A program made the translations under genes and the position numbers. Under the pieces are notes generated by a model. It was not told where the DNA came from. It ran no database searches and was given only the letters and a program-made list of their open reading frames with translations. Below are positions 53,892 to 62,401 of a DNA stretch of 64,000 bases, piece by piece. This DNA comes from an uncultured Prevotella sp. (GTDB taxonomy: Bacteria > Bacteroidota > Bacteroidia > Bacteroidales > Bacteroidaceae): contig NZ_CAMJOS010000015.1 of NCBI RefSeq assembly GCF_946407605.1, positions 23,314 through 87,313 on the forward strand, given 5' to 3'. How positions within the stretch are numbered: position 1 is the stretch's first letter; the number at the start of each line of letters is the position of its first letter.

Positions 53892-53922
53892 AATCCAAAA
53901 CTATTTAATGGCGCAAAGATAT

Positions 53923-53988
53923 GATCAGCGGGGTCGGTTCTTTCAGTCGCTACGCTTAGTGAAAGCGGCAGAGCCGAGCGCTTCTGAT
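53923..53988. repeat. Palindromic repeat family A, copy 2
   Basis: Same 66-67-base element as at 52774, here 6 bases past the stop of the tail-bearing gene that ends at 53995. Confidence 0.9.
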
Positions 53989-53994
53989 TATTTT

Positions 53995-54798
53995 TCACTT
54001 CACCACCTTCTTTCCGTTCTTTATATACACCCCGTGCTTTGGCTCCGCATTCAGGCGACGGCCCTGGAGGTCGAAAAGTCTTTCGTTGGGAGAGTCATTT
54101 CTCTTTAGAGTATTCACCTTATCTGCTGGCACAGCTAGCCAGTCTTGATTAAAGACACATGTTTCACCCTTCCAACACGTGCCAACATGTATCCGTGGGA
54201 CGAGTTTCACTTCATCAACAAACAACTCACATGAGAAAGGATTAGCAAGAGAACCCACACCTTCTACCCATGTACCATAAACGTAGCTATAACTCACCTT
54301 CTCTTCCTTTACTGCACATAGTGTAAATTCCAGCTGTCCTGTAGGACTTCCCGATATACGTTTTCCTCCAATTCTTGCATATTGCCGATCAGGGCGTGAG
54401 AAATAGAGAATATTCTTAGGACTGTTGAAATCACATATCAGCTTCTCTTCTTGTGTTTCCGACTCAACAAAAAACACTTGATAGGATTCTTCCCTGACGG
54501 CGCAATAGTAGTGTGCGTTCTTGTCGCCATAATATTGCTCATACTCACAGAACACTTTCTTATAGGCCCGTTCGCATATTACTGTATCTCCACAAATGGT
54601 GAAAATACAATCGCCAGGCTTGTTATAAATATCATTATTTGCGAAGGTATAGCAGTTCCACACCTTTCCTTCTTCTACAAATGGAACATACTTGTGGTCC
54701 CAATCCTGTGCCAACACATTCATTACTCCAAGAAACCACATTAGGACTACTGGAATAAAGACGGATTTACTCTTTTGACAATTTAAAACTGGTTTCAT
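53995..54798 (-). CDS. Exported protein with Prevotella-type C-terminal tail
   Basis: A 267-residue protein with a signal peptide (FIPVVLMWFLGVMNVLA) and an unrecognised beta-rich body. The C-terminal DLQGRRLNAEPKHGVY plus IKNGKKVVK tail is shared with two other genes here. Such DLQGR...GVYI tails are frequent in Prevotella secreted proteins and resemble shortened T9SS sorting signals. The last 80 bases are nearly identical to those of the genes ending at 55499 and 59668, though the bodies differ. The start at Met11 of the open frame (54798) was chosen for the signal peptide. Confidence 0.68.
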   Translation of the reverse strand: MKPVLNCQKSKSVFIPVVLMWFLGVMNVLAQDWDHKYVPFVEEGKVWNCYTFANNDIYNKPGDCIFTICGDTVICERAYKKVFCEYEQYYGDKNAHYYCAVREESYQVFFVESETQEEKLICDFNSPKNILYFSRPDRQYARIGGKRISGSPTGQLEFTLCAVKEEKVSYSYVYGTWVEGVGSLANPFSCELFVDEVKLVPRIHVGTCWKGETCVFNQDWLAVPADKVNTLKRNDSPNERLFDLQGRRLNAEPKHGVYIKNGKKVVK

Positions 54799-54840
54799 GA
54801 CTTCATCATTCGTTATTACTTCAATCAAACATTACCAATT

Positions 54841-55365
54841 TCAAAAACAATTAGAGTCCCCATGATTTCCGACAAAGACTTTAAACGGCTTTGAATATAT
54901 AATTATTCCATTTTTAGGAATATATATGTACTTTTTATATGCTGATTTGTTTCTATCATCATAAATAAGAAAACTACATAGGAAATGAGCCCGTAAATTA
55001 TTCAAGCCTGTAAAAAAGAACTCTGGTCTAATGCATACTTTTACATTCTTCATATATTGACTATGGGGCAATATCACAGTATCACCTATCCCTTGGCAAA
55101 TACAAGTATCGTACACATCTCCAAAGGTTTCATATTCACTATAACGTTCCAGTATTATTCTTTGTAAAGAATCTATCGCCACCGGTTTGTCCGTTGGATT
55201 AGAAACCACAAAAGATATCATAACAGAATCACCACATGCTACACTGTCTTTTTCCAATTTGACATCCAATGCTAAACCTTTGTTGCTTAGAGGTTGAATA
55301 GTTCTTTTCGTCATGCAACAGCAACATAGGATGCATAAAACACATAATACTAAATTCTTTACCAT
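54841..55365 (-). CDS. Hypothetical lipoprotein
   Basis: A 174-residue exported protein with a Cys-rich signal peptide end (LVLCVLCILCCCC) typical of lipoproteins. The body has an Ig-like look (LEKDSVACGDSVMISFVVSNPTDKPVAI). Function unknown. It lies 42 bases upstream of the preceding - strand gene's start and could share its transcript. Confidence 0.62.
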   Translation of the reverse strand: MVKNLVLCVLCILCCCCMTKRTIQPLSNKGLALDVKLEKDSVACGDSVMISFVVSNPTDKPVAIDSLQRIILERYSEYETFGDVYDTCICQGIGDTVILPHSQYMKNVKVCIRPEFFFTGLNNLRAHFLCSFLIYDDRNKSAYKKYIYIPKNGIIIYSKPFKVFVGNHGDSNCF

Positions 55366-55426
55366 CGTCTCGGTATTTTATAAATAAAGTGCCACCACGG
55401 GCGATATCCATATGTATATTTTAAAA

Positions 55427-55493
55427 GATCAGCGGTGTCGGTTCTTTCAGTCGCTACGCTTAGTGAAAGCGGCAGAGCCGAGCGCTTCTGATC
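55427..55493. repeat. Palindromic repeat family A, copy 3
   Basis: Begins GATCAGCGG and ends CTGATC, 5 bases past the stop of the BspA-like gene. With the adjoining tail-coding bases it forms a roughly 150-base block repeated at 53923-54076. Confidence 0.9.
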
Positions 55494-55498
55494 ATTTT

Positions 55499-56866
55499 TC
55501 ACTTCACCACCTTCTTTCCGTTCTTTATATACACCCCGTGCTTGGGCTCTGCATTGAGGCGACGGCCCTGGAGGTCAATGTTTGGAGCAACGTCAGGTGC
55601 AGCAGTGACCTCGCGGATATCTTGGGGTTGCTCTGGTGACGGGAGCGGATAGAACGTGCCGCCAAAGATAGACTGGTATCTTTCAACCTCAGACGGAAGA
55701 ACGTAAATCTTGGTGTTCGGGCTTATACCGCTAAACAAACTTCCTGCTCCATAATCCTTGTAAACATATGCGGAGTCAATGACACCACGGATATACAAAT
55801 CAGTCAGTTGAGTTCCATTGAAAGCATACGTGTCAATCCTTGTAACACTCTCGGGTATGTCAAGCGTTTTCAGGGACGAGCACTTTTCAAAAGCACCATA
55901 GCCAATAGATTTCAAGCCAGAAGGCAATTCTATTGATGTTAAGTTGGAGCAGTTCCAAAAAGAACGGAGAGCCAATGTCTTTACGCCGTCTGGCACTTTA
56001 TAGGCCTTCTTGCTCAGACCTGCAGGATAAGCCCAAAGCGTTGTCTTTTTCTTGTCAAATAGCACGCCGCCAATGGACTGTGCAACAGCATTTCCCTCCT
56101 CAACCTCTATTGTCTCTAATGCTAAGCAGTTAAAGAAATTATTCGCGGCGATGTCATCATTAGCTTGATAAGGAACGTCTAAATCCTTGATGGTTGAGGG
56201 GATTATGAGTTTCGTAAGATTTGTATTACCTTGAAAATCGAAAGCATAACAATAGATGCTATTTACTGTATATTTCTGCTCTTGATATGTAATCTCAGAA
56301 GGTATGCGGGTTTCACTTTGCCAAGCAGAACTGCCACGTTTCAACATCGCCTGTCCGAAGTTTTTCTTCAACTCATATCTACAACCATCGATATTGACAT
56401 CCTGCGTAACATTCTCAAGAACCAGTGGTTCGCCCTCCGTCAACTCTACCAGTCCGTCAAACCACCAACAAGTCAGATAGAACGTGTTCGATTCCAAGCC
56501 TTGCAACTTGAATGACACATTATATGGGCAGGAACAATCATATTTACGAGGGATATAGGGCACTATCTTTACTGTCACAGAGTCAGAATATGAAGCCCCT
56601 TTCCAACCATCTAACAGTTCTGCTGTTATATCATATCTCCATGTACCACAATTATTCCAGATATTCTGTAGCTCAACAGACAAGATATCCCCTTCTTTCT
56701 TCAGCACTATCGTTGGCAGGTTTGAGTTCTGAGCCTCTGATCCACGAGCATACGACAGGCATCCGCTCTTTTGAATATCAGAAACTGTCAGAGTCCGTTC
56801 CGACTCCTGTGCCTGTATTGTCAGCTTACATAGCAATAAAAGAAACAAAATAACTGCTTTTTTCAT
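55499..56866 (-). CDS. BspA-like leucine-rich repeat secreted protein with C-terminal tail
   Basis: A 455-residue exported protein: signal peptide (AVILFLLLLCKLTIQA), an N-terminal domain of about 170 residues, then LRR_5/BspA-type repeats (YAFDFQGNTNLTKLIIPSTI, FWNCSNLTSIELPSGLKSIGYGAFEKC, SLKTLDIPESVTRI). The same DLQGRR...GVYI tail as in neighbouring genes follows. BspA-like proteins of Prevotella and Tannerella act in adhesion; the target here is unknown. Either Met1 or Met4 of the frame could start translation; Met4 is used. Confidence 0.82.
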   Translation of the reverse strand: MKKAVILFLLLLCKLTIQAQESERTLTVSDIQKSGCLSYARGSEAQNSNLPTIVLKKEGDILSVELQNIWNNCGTWRYDITAELLDGWKGASYSDSVTVKIVPYIPRKYDCSCPYNVSFKLQGLESNTFYLTCWWFDGLVELTEGEPLVLENVTQDVNIDGCRYELKKNFGQAMLKRGSSAWQSETRIPSEITYQEQKYTVNSIYCYAFDFQGNTNLTKLIIPSTIKDLDVPYQANDDIAANNFFNCLALETIEVEEGNAVAQSIGGVLFDKKKTTLWAYPAGLSKKAYKVPDGVKTLALRSFWNCSNLTSIELPSGLKSIGYGAFEKCSSLKTLDIPESVTRIDTYAFNGTQLTDLYIRGVIDSAYVYKDYGAGSLFSGISPNTKIYVLPSEVERYQSIFGGTFYPLPSPEQPQDIREVTAAPDVAPNIDLQGRRLNAEPKHGVYIKNGKKVVK

Positions 56867-56952
56867 AACTTTCACTTTTTTATAGTATCTCGATTTCGAT
56901 GCAAAGATAATAAAATTCTCAATACGTTGTTCTCTTTCAAATGACTTTTTTA

Positions 56953-57074
56953 TTATTTAATATTTAGCGCTCCTCCTGATTCTACACGAAAGCCTCCATC
57001 TAACAGAACCCCTCCAGTACCTAATATAAAGCACTCATGATGCTCAGCAGAATTGTAAATACTAATTTTTTCAT
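56953..57074 (-). pseudogene. Signal-peptide/C-terminus remnant of a secreted protein
   Basis: The ATG at 57074 opens a signal-peptide-like MKKLVFTILLSIMSALY, then a stop. Another frame continues to ILGTGGVLLDGGFRVESGGALNIK (two pieces), a C-terminal pattern of Bacteroidetes surface proteins. A -7 TAATTTTG lies at 57106-57099. The likely history is an internal deletion that joined both ends out of frame. Confidence 0.45.
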
Positions 57075-57173
57075 AATTAAACAGATAAAAACACACTGCA
57101 AAATTATGAAAATAGTAGCAAGGCGCTTTATTATTTTTGTTCACAGATTTCACACTTGCTGTGTATCAGGCAG

Positions 57174-58850
57174 TTAGAGTACGTCACCTGATGATATCTC
57201 TTGTATCTTTTCGTCGAAAAGAGATGAACTTCCATCAATGCCGAACATTCTTTTTAGCAAGCGTTTGCGATTATTCGATAGGGCCTGACTACTGATATGC
57301 AAGAGAGAACTGATTTCTGATGGAGCGAATTTCAATTTTAACAACATGCAGATACAGATATCTCTTGGCTGAAGGTGATAGTCAATTGATTGAAGTGATT
57401 CTGAGAATTCTGGCAAATAAATGTTTACTGCTCTTCGCAATTCATGTAATTCTCTTTCTGTTGCAACTTGGCCTTTCCTTCCTTTAGCTTTCAAATTTAC
57501 AATAGTTTGGTTTTTGAGCAAATAATCCTCAATACCCAATCCGTTGTTATCGCCATATTGCTTCCGTGTCTCAACAATACTATTTCTAAAAGAGGCCAAA
57601 TCATCTTTTGCCTGTCTAACAAGATGTTCGTTTATAACTTTTTGTTTTTCCAAGTGGTAAAGTTTCTCTTTCGTTGCAATATAACCTAATATATCGGTGG
57701 TATACTTGTTATATAATTTCAAGCGGAATAATTTATGGCGATTCCAAAGATTAATTAAAACAATTATCAGAATGGCCAACAAAACCGTAGAGATAAGAAT
57801 AATAACAAGTAAACGAAGATTAGCATGACTCGCCTCAATTGTTTTTTGCTGAGCAGTAGCTTTAAAACGGTTATAATCGTAAAGGTGTTGCATACTAAGC
57901 AAAGACATGGAAATATCCTGTTTGTTGCTTTCATTGCTGGCATCACCATATAACAAACCATACTTACTGGCTGAATCCGGTTGATTTATTTTGGCATAGG
58001 TCTGGCTTAAACCACGATAAGTAAGAATCCTGTTATTGATATTGTTTGATGCCAGGAGGGACTTATTGTAATAATATAGCGCAGAATCATACTGCTCTAA
58101 TCCTTGATAAAGGAACCCTTTATAAACGAAAAGCAACTTATAGTTATCATATAGATTCAATGTTTGTTCGTTGATGAGTGAATGATATTCATAACAATCC
58201 AAATATTCTTTGGCCTTAGCGAAATCTCCTCTTTGAACAAACAGATATGACAAAGGACCTTTAAACGAATTTGCATAGATTGTATCACTACATTCCAAAA
58301 GCATTTTAATAGCATTTTCCATGATATATGCTGAGCTATCTGGAAGAGAGAGGTCATAATAGCATCTACTCTTTTGTGCATAAAACAGAGAAGCAGATCT
58401 TTCTTCATTTGCTCGTTTGGAAAAAGAATATGCCCTTTGGTATGCCAATAGTGCATTCTTTGGTAAATAATCACGGTAAAGAAGTTCACCCATATGGCCG
58501 TAAATCCGACTGAGCCAGTGATTGCTGAGACTATCTAGACAGGTGGTGTCTGCAAGGGCGGCAGCATTCTGGTATTCTTCAAGGGCCCGAGGCGCCTGCC
58601 CTAAGTCAGTCCAAGTGCGAGCCAGAAGATAATGGGCCTCGAGTTGTTCGTTCTGTGTGCCGTTATCATCAAAATAGGCAGCAAGAGCAATGGCCGTCGC
58701 CGTATCATTAAGTATGGAGTCGGCCTGATTGCGGGCCTGCAGCTCGTTGAGCTGGCGGCGCATCTCCTCCCCGTTGTTGCTGCAGGCAACAACGGAAGCC
58801 AGGACAAGGGCGAGGCAAACAGCGAAGTGTAGATGTCTGATGGCTCTCAT
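57174..58850 (-). CDS. TPR lipoprotein-type membrane regulator with C-terminal HTH
   Basis: A 558-residue protein: N-terminal lipobox-like segment (VLASVVAC), TPR-type repeats (residues about 50-290: YLLARTWTDLGQAPRALEEYQNA, ALLAYQRAYSFSKRA, ALYYYNKSLLAS), a membrane helix near 350 (LLVIILISTVLLAILIIVLI), a coiled coil and a LuxR-like HTH at the C-terminus (FAPSEISSLLHISSQALSNNRKRLLKRMF, in pieces). It would sense something outside and act on DNA inside. The start is the ATG at 58850, 9 bases from the promoter -7; a TTG at 58862 overlaps that element. Confidence 0.75.
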   Translation of the reverse strand: MRAIRHLHFAVCLALVLASVVACSNNGEEMRRQLNELQARNQADSILNDTATAIALAAYFDDNGTQNEQLEAHYLLARTWTDLGQAPRALEEYQNAAALADTTCLDSLSNHWLSRIYGHMGELLYRDYLPKNALLAYQRAYSFSKRANEERSASLFYAQKSRCYYDLSLPDSSAYIMENAIKMLLECSDTIYANSFKGPLSYLFVQRGDFAKAKEYLDCYEYHSLINEQTLNLYDNYKLLFVYKGFLYQGLEQYDSALYYYNKSLLASNNINNRILTYRGLSQTYAKINQPDSASKYGLLYGDASNESNKQDISMSLLSMQHLYDYNRFKATAQQKTIEASHANLRLLVIILISTVLLAILIIVLINLWNRHKLFRLKLYNKYTTDILGYIATKEKLYHLEKQKVINEHLVRQAKDDLASFRNSIVETRKQYGDNNGLGIEDYLLKNQTIVNLKAKGRKGQVATERELHELRRAVNIYLPEFSESLQSIDYHLQPRDICICMLLKLKFAPSEISSLLHISSQALSNNRKRLLKRMFGIDGSSSLFDEKIQEISSGDVL

Positions 58851-58859
58851 AGATGCCTG

Positions 58860-58891
58860 CAAAGGTACGAATAAGCGAGAAGAAAACCAAA
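58860..58891 (-). promoter_or_regulatory. Promoter of the TPR-HTH regulator
   Basis: -7 TACCTTTG (58867-58860) and -33 TTTG (58891-58888), 20-base spacer. It lies at the edge of a tandem duplication that carries weaker promoter copies. Confidence 0.75.
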
Positions 58892-59020
58892 AGAATTTTG
58901 AGTTTTCTCGAGCGGAAGTACCTTCGAGCGAAGCTCAGAGGTACGAATAAGCGAGAAGAAAACCAAAAGAATTTTGAGTTTTCTCGAGCGGAAGTACCTT
59001 CGAGCGAAGCTCAGAGGTAC
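58864..59020. repeat. 76-bp tandem duplication of the promoter region
   Basis: GGTACGAATAAGCGAGAAG starts at 58864 and 58940, and GGTAC recurs at 59016, a period of 76. Each unit contains the inverted pair GAAAAC/GTTTTC and the GAGCGAAGCTC hairpin. Copies of the -7 element read TACCTCTG in place of TACCTTTG. Confidence 0.92.
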
Positions 59021-59049
59021 AAACATATTCTCTTATCACCAAATATTCA
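58990..59049. repeat. Dispersed repeat family B, copy 1
   Basis: GGAAGTACCTTCGAGCG... through CCAAATATTCA, identical or nearly so to 59882-59941. Confidence 0.88.
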
Positions 59050-59299
59050 TGGGAGAAATGAACAGGAGACTCTATGAGCAGGAGGATGTGTGAGACTAAA
59101 TTTCATTTATCTAACATCATATCCTAATCATCTATTATACAGAGCATTATCCTCAACTTGACATTATGACATTAAAAAAGAGAAAATTTTTGCAAGAACA
59201 AATTATCAGAACAAGCCCCTATAATCGCTTGGTTAGAAACCTATAATCTGAATCTTGGAATTCCTGAACCCTACAGCAATGAAAAAAAACTTCAAATGC
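59050..59299. other. AT-rich gene-free spacer
   Basis: No gene, terminator or clear repeat unit is seen between the family B repeat and the antitoxin promoter. Only CCCCTATAAT (near 59216) recurs, inverted, near 52103. Confidence 0.5.
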
Positions 59300-59330
59300 T
59301 TGTAGGTATCACCAAATTATATTATCTTTG
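59300..59330 (+). promoter_or_regulatory. Promoter of the antitoxin-like gene
   Basis: -33 TTG at 59300-59302 and -7 TATCTTTG at 59323-59330, 20-base spacer. Confidence 0.7.
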
Positions 59331-59355
59331 CAACCAAAATAAATACATTACTATT

Positions 59356-59568
59356 ATGACAGCAATAGAGTTACGTGCGGAATTGTTCCGCGAGATGAGT
59401 CCCCTTCTTGACAATGAGTCGGCAATGACGAAGATGCTGGCTTTTGTGAAGTCGTTGGTTCCTGCGAAAAAGACAAAGGCTGAAGCAGAATGGGCAAACC
59501 GCTTCGTAGGTGCTTGGAAAGATAACCGTTCGGCTGAAGAAATAATCAGTGACATCCGCGAGAGTTAG
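59356..59568 (+). CDS. Small antitoxin-like protein without partner
   Basis: A 70-residue helical protein (MTAIELRAELFREMSPLLDN, later EWANRFVGAWKDNRSAEEII). The layout resembles Bacteroidales antitoxins whose C-terminal helix binds a PIN or RelE-type toxin. No toxin gene follows; a palindromic element and gene remnants do. The ATG at 59356 follows the promoter by 25 bases. The antitoxin assignment is tentative. Confidence 0.5.
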   Translation: MTAIELRAELFREMSPLLDNESAMTKMLAFVKSLVPAKKTKAEAEWANRFVGAWKDNRSAEEIISDIRES

Positions 59569-59596
59569 TCTGTTCTCTACGACCAAATACTACACC

Positions 59597-59630
59597 CCAT
59601 CCCTTTCCCCCTCACGGAGGAAAGGGATGG
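59597..59630. repeat. Intergenic palindromic element
   Basis: CCATCCCTTTCC pairs with GGAAAGGGATGG around CCCTCACGGA. It is similar in style to the in-frame elements at 49105 and 51470, here outside a gene, and may end the antitoxin transcript. Confidence 0.7.
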
Positions 59631-59667
59631 TTCGTTATAGAGATTCAGGTGTCAGTCCTAATCATTT

Positions 59668-59934
59668 TCACTTCACCACCTTCTTTCCGTTCTTTATATA
59701 CACCCCGTGCTTAGGTTCTGCATTGAGGCGGCGGCCCTGGAGGTCGAAGAGAACAAAAGTATCATGCGTTAAATTGACGCAAGAGATACCAGTCTGTTCG
59801 CCTATAAAAAGACAGGCAGATTCAAATTCCACAGTGCTACCCAAACGTGCATAAAGATAGGCACGGAATGGTCCAACACGTGGAAGTACCTTCGAGCGAA
59901 GCTCAGAGGTACAAACATATTCTCTTATCACCAA
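59668..59934 (-). pseudogene. C-terminal remnant of a secreted protein (tail cassette)
   Basis: The frame encodes GPFRAYLYARLGSTVEF..., then DLQGRRLNAEPKHGVY and IKNGKKVVK, the end of a Prevotella-type secreted protein. It is fused at its 5' side to dispersed repeat family B (59882-59941), which supplies the first in-frame ATG. No signal peptide or body remains, so it is a truncated gene. Confidence 0.65.
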
Positions 59935-59941
59935 ATATTCA
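59882..59941. repeat. Dispersed repeat family B, copy 2
   Basis: Second copy of the 60-base repeat seen at 58990, in the same orientation, joined here to the C-terminal gene remnant. Confidence 0.88.
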
Positions 59942-59953
59942 AGTCAAAAAATA

Positions 59954-59997
59954 ATCAGGAGCGCTCGGCTCTGCCGCTTTCACTAAGCGTAGCGACT
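59954..59997. repeat. Palindromic repeat family A, copy 4 (inverted, partial)
   Basis: ATCAGGAGCGCTCGG...CTAAGCGTAGCGACT is the inverse of copies 1-3 and lacks the other end. Confidence 0.85.
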
Positions 59998-60012
59998 TAT
60001 CCTTACTCGAGT

Positions 60013-60549
60013 TTATACAAAAGCCCACAATTGATTGTTTTTGATTATATCTTTCCCAAGTTCTACGCAATAAGCATGAAGTTGCAGGAACGAGAAGAAG
60101 TTATCTGCGACAACTTCTGCATCTTCATGGATATCTTCGTTGCAATATACAAATTTTCCTTTATCTTCACCTTGAAGGATAACGGAGATAGTAGAATCCT
60201 CTATCACAGTACTCTCCATGATAAACAAATGATTCTCCCATGGGGCAAGGCTGTCTGGCTGTGTTCCCAATTCGACGAACCATGCATCTTCAGACTCGTT
60301 ATCCAGTGTCTTGAATGATAACATGAATTTCAAAAGGTCTGGATCCAGCATGGCCAAGTCTCCCGTTACTTTATCTGCAGAACTTGCAGATGTCGACGGT
60401 TCCAATATCCAACCATGTTTTATGAGCGTGTCCAAATAGCGCTTCATAAACACCTCTTTCTCTTCTTCTGTTTGAGGTAATGGGATGCGCTCCACTGGTT
60501 GCCTCTTATCAGCAGGGTTGCCAAATATTTTTTTGAAAAAGCTTGTCAT
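60013..60549 (-). CDS. Hypothetical cytoplasmic protein, possibly immunity-like
   Basis: A 178-residue acidic protein not recognised. It starts MTSFFKKIFGNPADK and has no signal peptide or membrane segment. A central part (AWFVELGTQPDSLAPWENHLFIMES) has the look of small globular immunity proteins, but no motif proves this. The next gene upstream lies 36 bases away on the same strand, so they may be co-transcribed. Confidence 0.5.
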   Translation of the reverse strand: MTSFFKKIFGNPADKRQPVERIPLPQTEEEKEVFMKRYLDTLIKHGWILEPSTSASSADKVTGDLAMLDPDLLKFMLSFKTLDNESEDAWFVELGTQPDSLAPWENHLFIMESTVIEDSTISVILQGEDKGKFVYCNEDIHEDAEVVADNFFSFLQLHAYCVELGKDIIKNNQLWAFV

Positions 60550-60585
60550 CTTTCTTTGCAATTATCTGTTTGACGTAATTAATCT

Positions 60586-61227
60586 CTATCCAAGATATTC
60601 AATATTAATTGTGGAATCTGCAACAATTCCATACTCTTTCATCAGTTTTTCTGTTTTTAATCCTATTATGATAAGAAAAAATTTTCTACATTTATCACCA
60701 GAAAACTCCTTGGATCGCTGAATAAAATTGTCATCTTCTGTCAGTTCGTATTTACTATAAATAGTATGTGGCCCACCGAACCATCTATACTTTCCACAGT
60801 GGCTACAGGGTTCACCACTGTGCTCAAAGATAGTATTTTCCTCATCTACGGGAAACGTGGTTTGAGGTTCAAAATAATAATGACCAGGAGATTTCTTTAA
60901 TGGAATAAAAGTCAAGTCATTAAATCCTTGCTCTTCACAAAAAAACTTAAATCTTTCACTCACGATATAAAAGCCATCATCAGTGCAAACAATATCTTTT
61001 CTTGTTCGTGTCCTGAATTCCAAATTGGGGACTTTCTCAATAGTATTATGACAATATGGGCATAGTCCAGGAAAATCGTCTGTTTCATACATAGACCTAT
61101 TAAGGTCTTCACAAAAGAAAACCTTTGCCACAACAGTTCCTACAGGGTCATTGATTTCCACGTGCAACCGAGTCGGCTTTTCCTTAAAAGAATTAATAAA
61201 ATTCTCTATAGCATCAATTATCTTCAT
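60586..61227 (-). CDS. Hypothetical protein with paired Cys-x2-Cys zinc sites
   Basis: A 213-residue soluble protein with two metal-type pairs, CPYC (residue about 56) and CSHCGKYRWFGG (about 143). The two-pair layout recalls double-CXXC proteins, a group often linked to toxin immunity, but the match is not certain. A - strand -7 TATCTTTG (61242-61235) lies 7 bases upstream of the start. Confidence 0.5.
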   Translation of the reverse strand: MKIIDAIENFINSFKEKPTRLHVEINDPVGTVVAKVFFCEDLNRSMYETDDFPGLCPYCHNTIEKVPNLEFRTRTRKDIVCTDDGFYIVSERFKFFCEEQGFNDLTFIPLKKSPGHYYFEPQTTFPVDEENTIFEHSGEPCSHCGKYRWFGGPHTIYSKYELTEDDNFIQRSKEFSGDKCRKFFLIIIGLKTEKLMKEYGIVADSTINIEYLG

Positions 61228-61249
61228 TTGTTTGCAAAGATAATAATAA

Positions 61250-62401
61250 TTAATATTTCTTATCTGCTAAATCAATACCGTAAGAGTGTATCTGTCCCTT
61301 AACAGCGTCATCTATCCACTTGGCAAAACTTCCATTTCCGCTACGGTCAGTAAAGAATTTGCTTGACAACAAAATGGTATGTTGTGTCAGTGCTTCTTCC
61401 GGCCGGGTGACGATATCGTCCCACAGGAAGATACCACAAGTTGGTATGCTGTCCTGAAGCTGTTTCACAAACTTCTTCAGATTCTGCTGTTGCACGTCAC
61501 CGTCGGCTCTGGTGGGCTTGTCGTTTCGCTTTGCATCGAAATAGGTTTGCACATTGGCCAGTGCCTCATCCCGCACCGAGCAGCCATACAGAATCTTAAC
61601 TCTATCATTGTGGTCCCTGTGCAGAGACAGAAGGCAGTCAAGGATAATGTTGTCTGAAACAATTCGTTTGGCTATTTCTGTAGGTGTTTTCCATACATGC
61701 TCAGCCACATATTTCCAATCTTTATAAATGCCCAAAGAGCCATCGACGCAGACAGTGACATTATTTGTGTTCGGGAAATGTGCGATAACATCTTCTGCAA
61801 GTATCGAAGCACCCCACCCTCCTGCGCTATATCCACATACCAGCAATGCCTCTGGTTTACCTAGGTAAGGTAATACTTTGCTTAATGCCCCGGAATAGTT
61901 TGTGTATCCGTGATGATGCAGAACCTTCTGTCCACCCTCCAAAGAGGTGTAGGAGAAGTCGCCTGTACCGCAATGCAAATCACCACAGCCGTATGGGATG
62001 GCAAGAACAGACCAGTCTTTAAAGGGATTCCTTTCATCCTGTGAGCCAATGCCCCATGTGGCCACGTAGTCCTGATACATGACATTGTCAGAATAGAACC
62101 CGCCCTCTGCAACAACGGATCTGCCTCGGGCTGCAGTATATTCATCGACACTTACACCTCCACCGAAGAAATAGACCATGAATTTATTGGCTGAGCCCTT
62201 CCTAAAGAATGCCCGCCAAGGAGAGCCGTCGGCAGATACGGCGCCTTCGGGCGCCACCTCATACCATTTCCCCGTTTTGGGTTTCCCCTGAAGTTCTGGG
62301 AATTCCTGAAGGAAAGTCTTTTTCAGGACTATATAGCCACCAATGGCCAAAACAACTAAGACAGCCAAAATAGCTAGAAATGTTTTCTTTAGTTTATTCA
62401 T
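61250..62401 (-). CDS. Pectinacetylesterase/Notum-family esterase
   Basis: A 383-residue protein with an N-terminal membrane anchor (FLAILAVLVVLAIGGYIVL). Family signs are FMVYFFGGGVSVDEYTA (oxyanion region), PYGCGDLHCG, the nucleophile GYSAGGWGA, and a late QHTI with the catalytic His. Such enzymes remove acetyl groups from pectin or, in animals, other acyl groups. The start at 62401 overlaps the upstream hydrolase stop by four bases (ATGA), so the pair is coupled. Confidence 0.8.
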   Translation of the reverse strand: MNKLKKTFLAILAVLVVLAIGGYIVLKKTFLQEFPELQGKPKTGKWYEVAPEGAVSADGSPWRAFFRKGSANKFMVYFFGGGVSVDEYTAARGRSVVAEGGFYSDNVMYQDYVATWGIGSQDERNPFKDWSVLAIPYGCGDLHCGTGDFSYTSLEGGQKVLHHHGYTNYSGALSKVLPYLGKPEALLVCGYSAGGWGASILAEDVIAHFPNTNNVTVCVDGSLGIYKDWKYVAEHVWKTPTEIAKRIVSDNIILDCLLSLHRDHNDRVKILYGCSVRDEALANVQTYFDAKRNDKPTRADGDVQQQNLKKFVKQLQDSIPTCGIFLWDDIVTRPEEALTQHTILLSSKFFTDRSGNGSFAKWIDDAVKGQIHSYGIDLADKKY

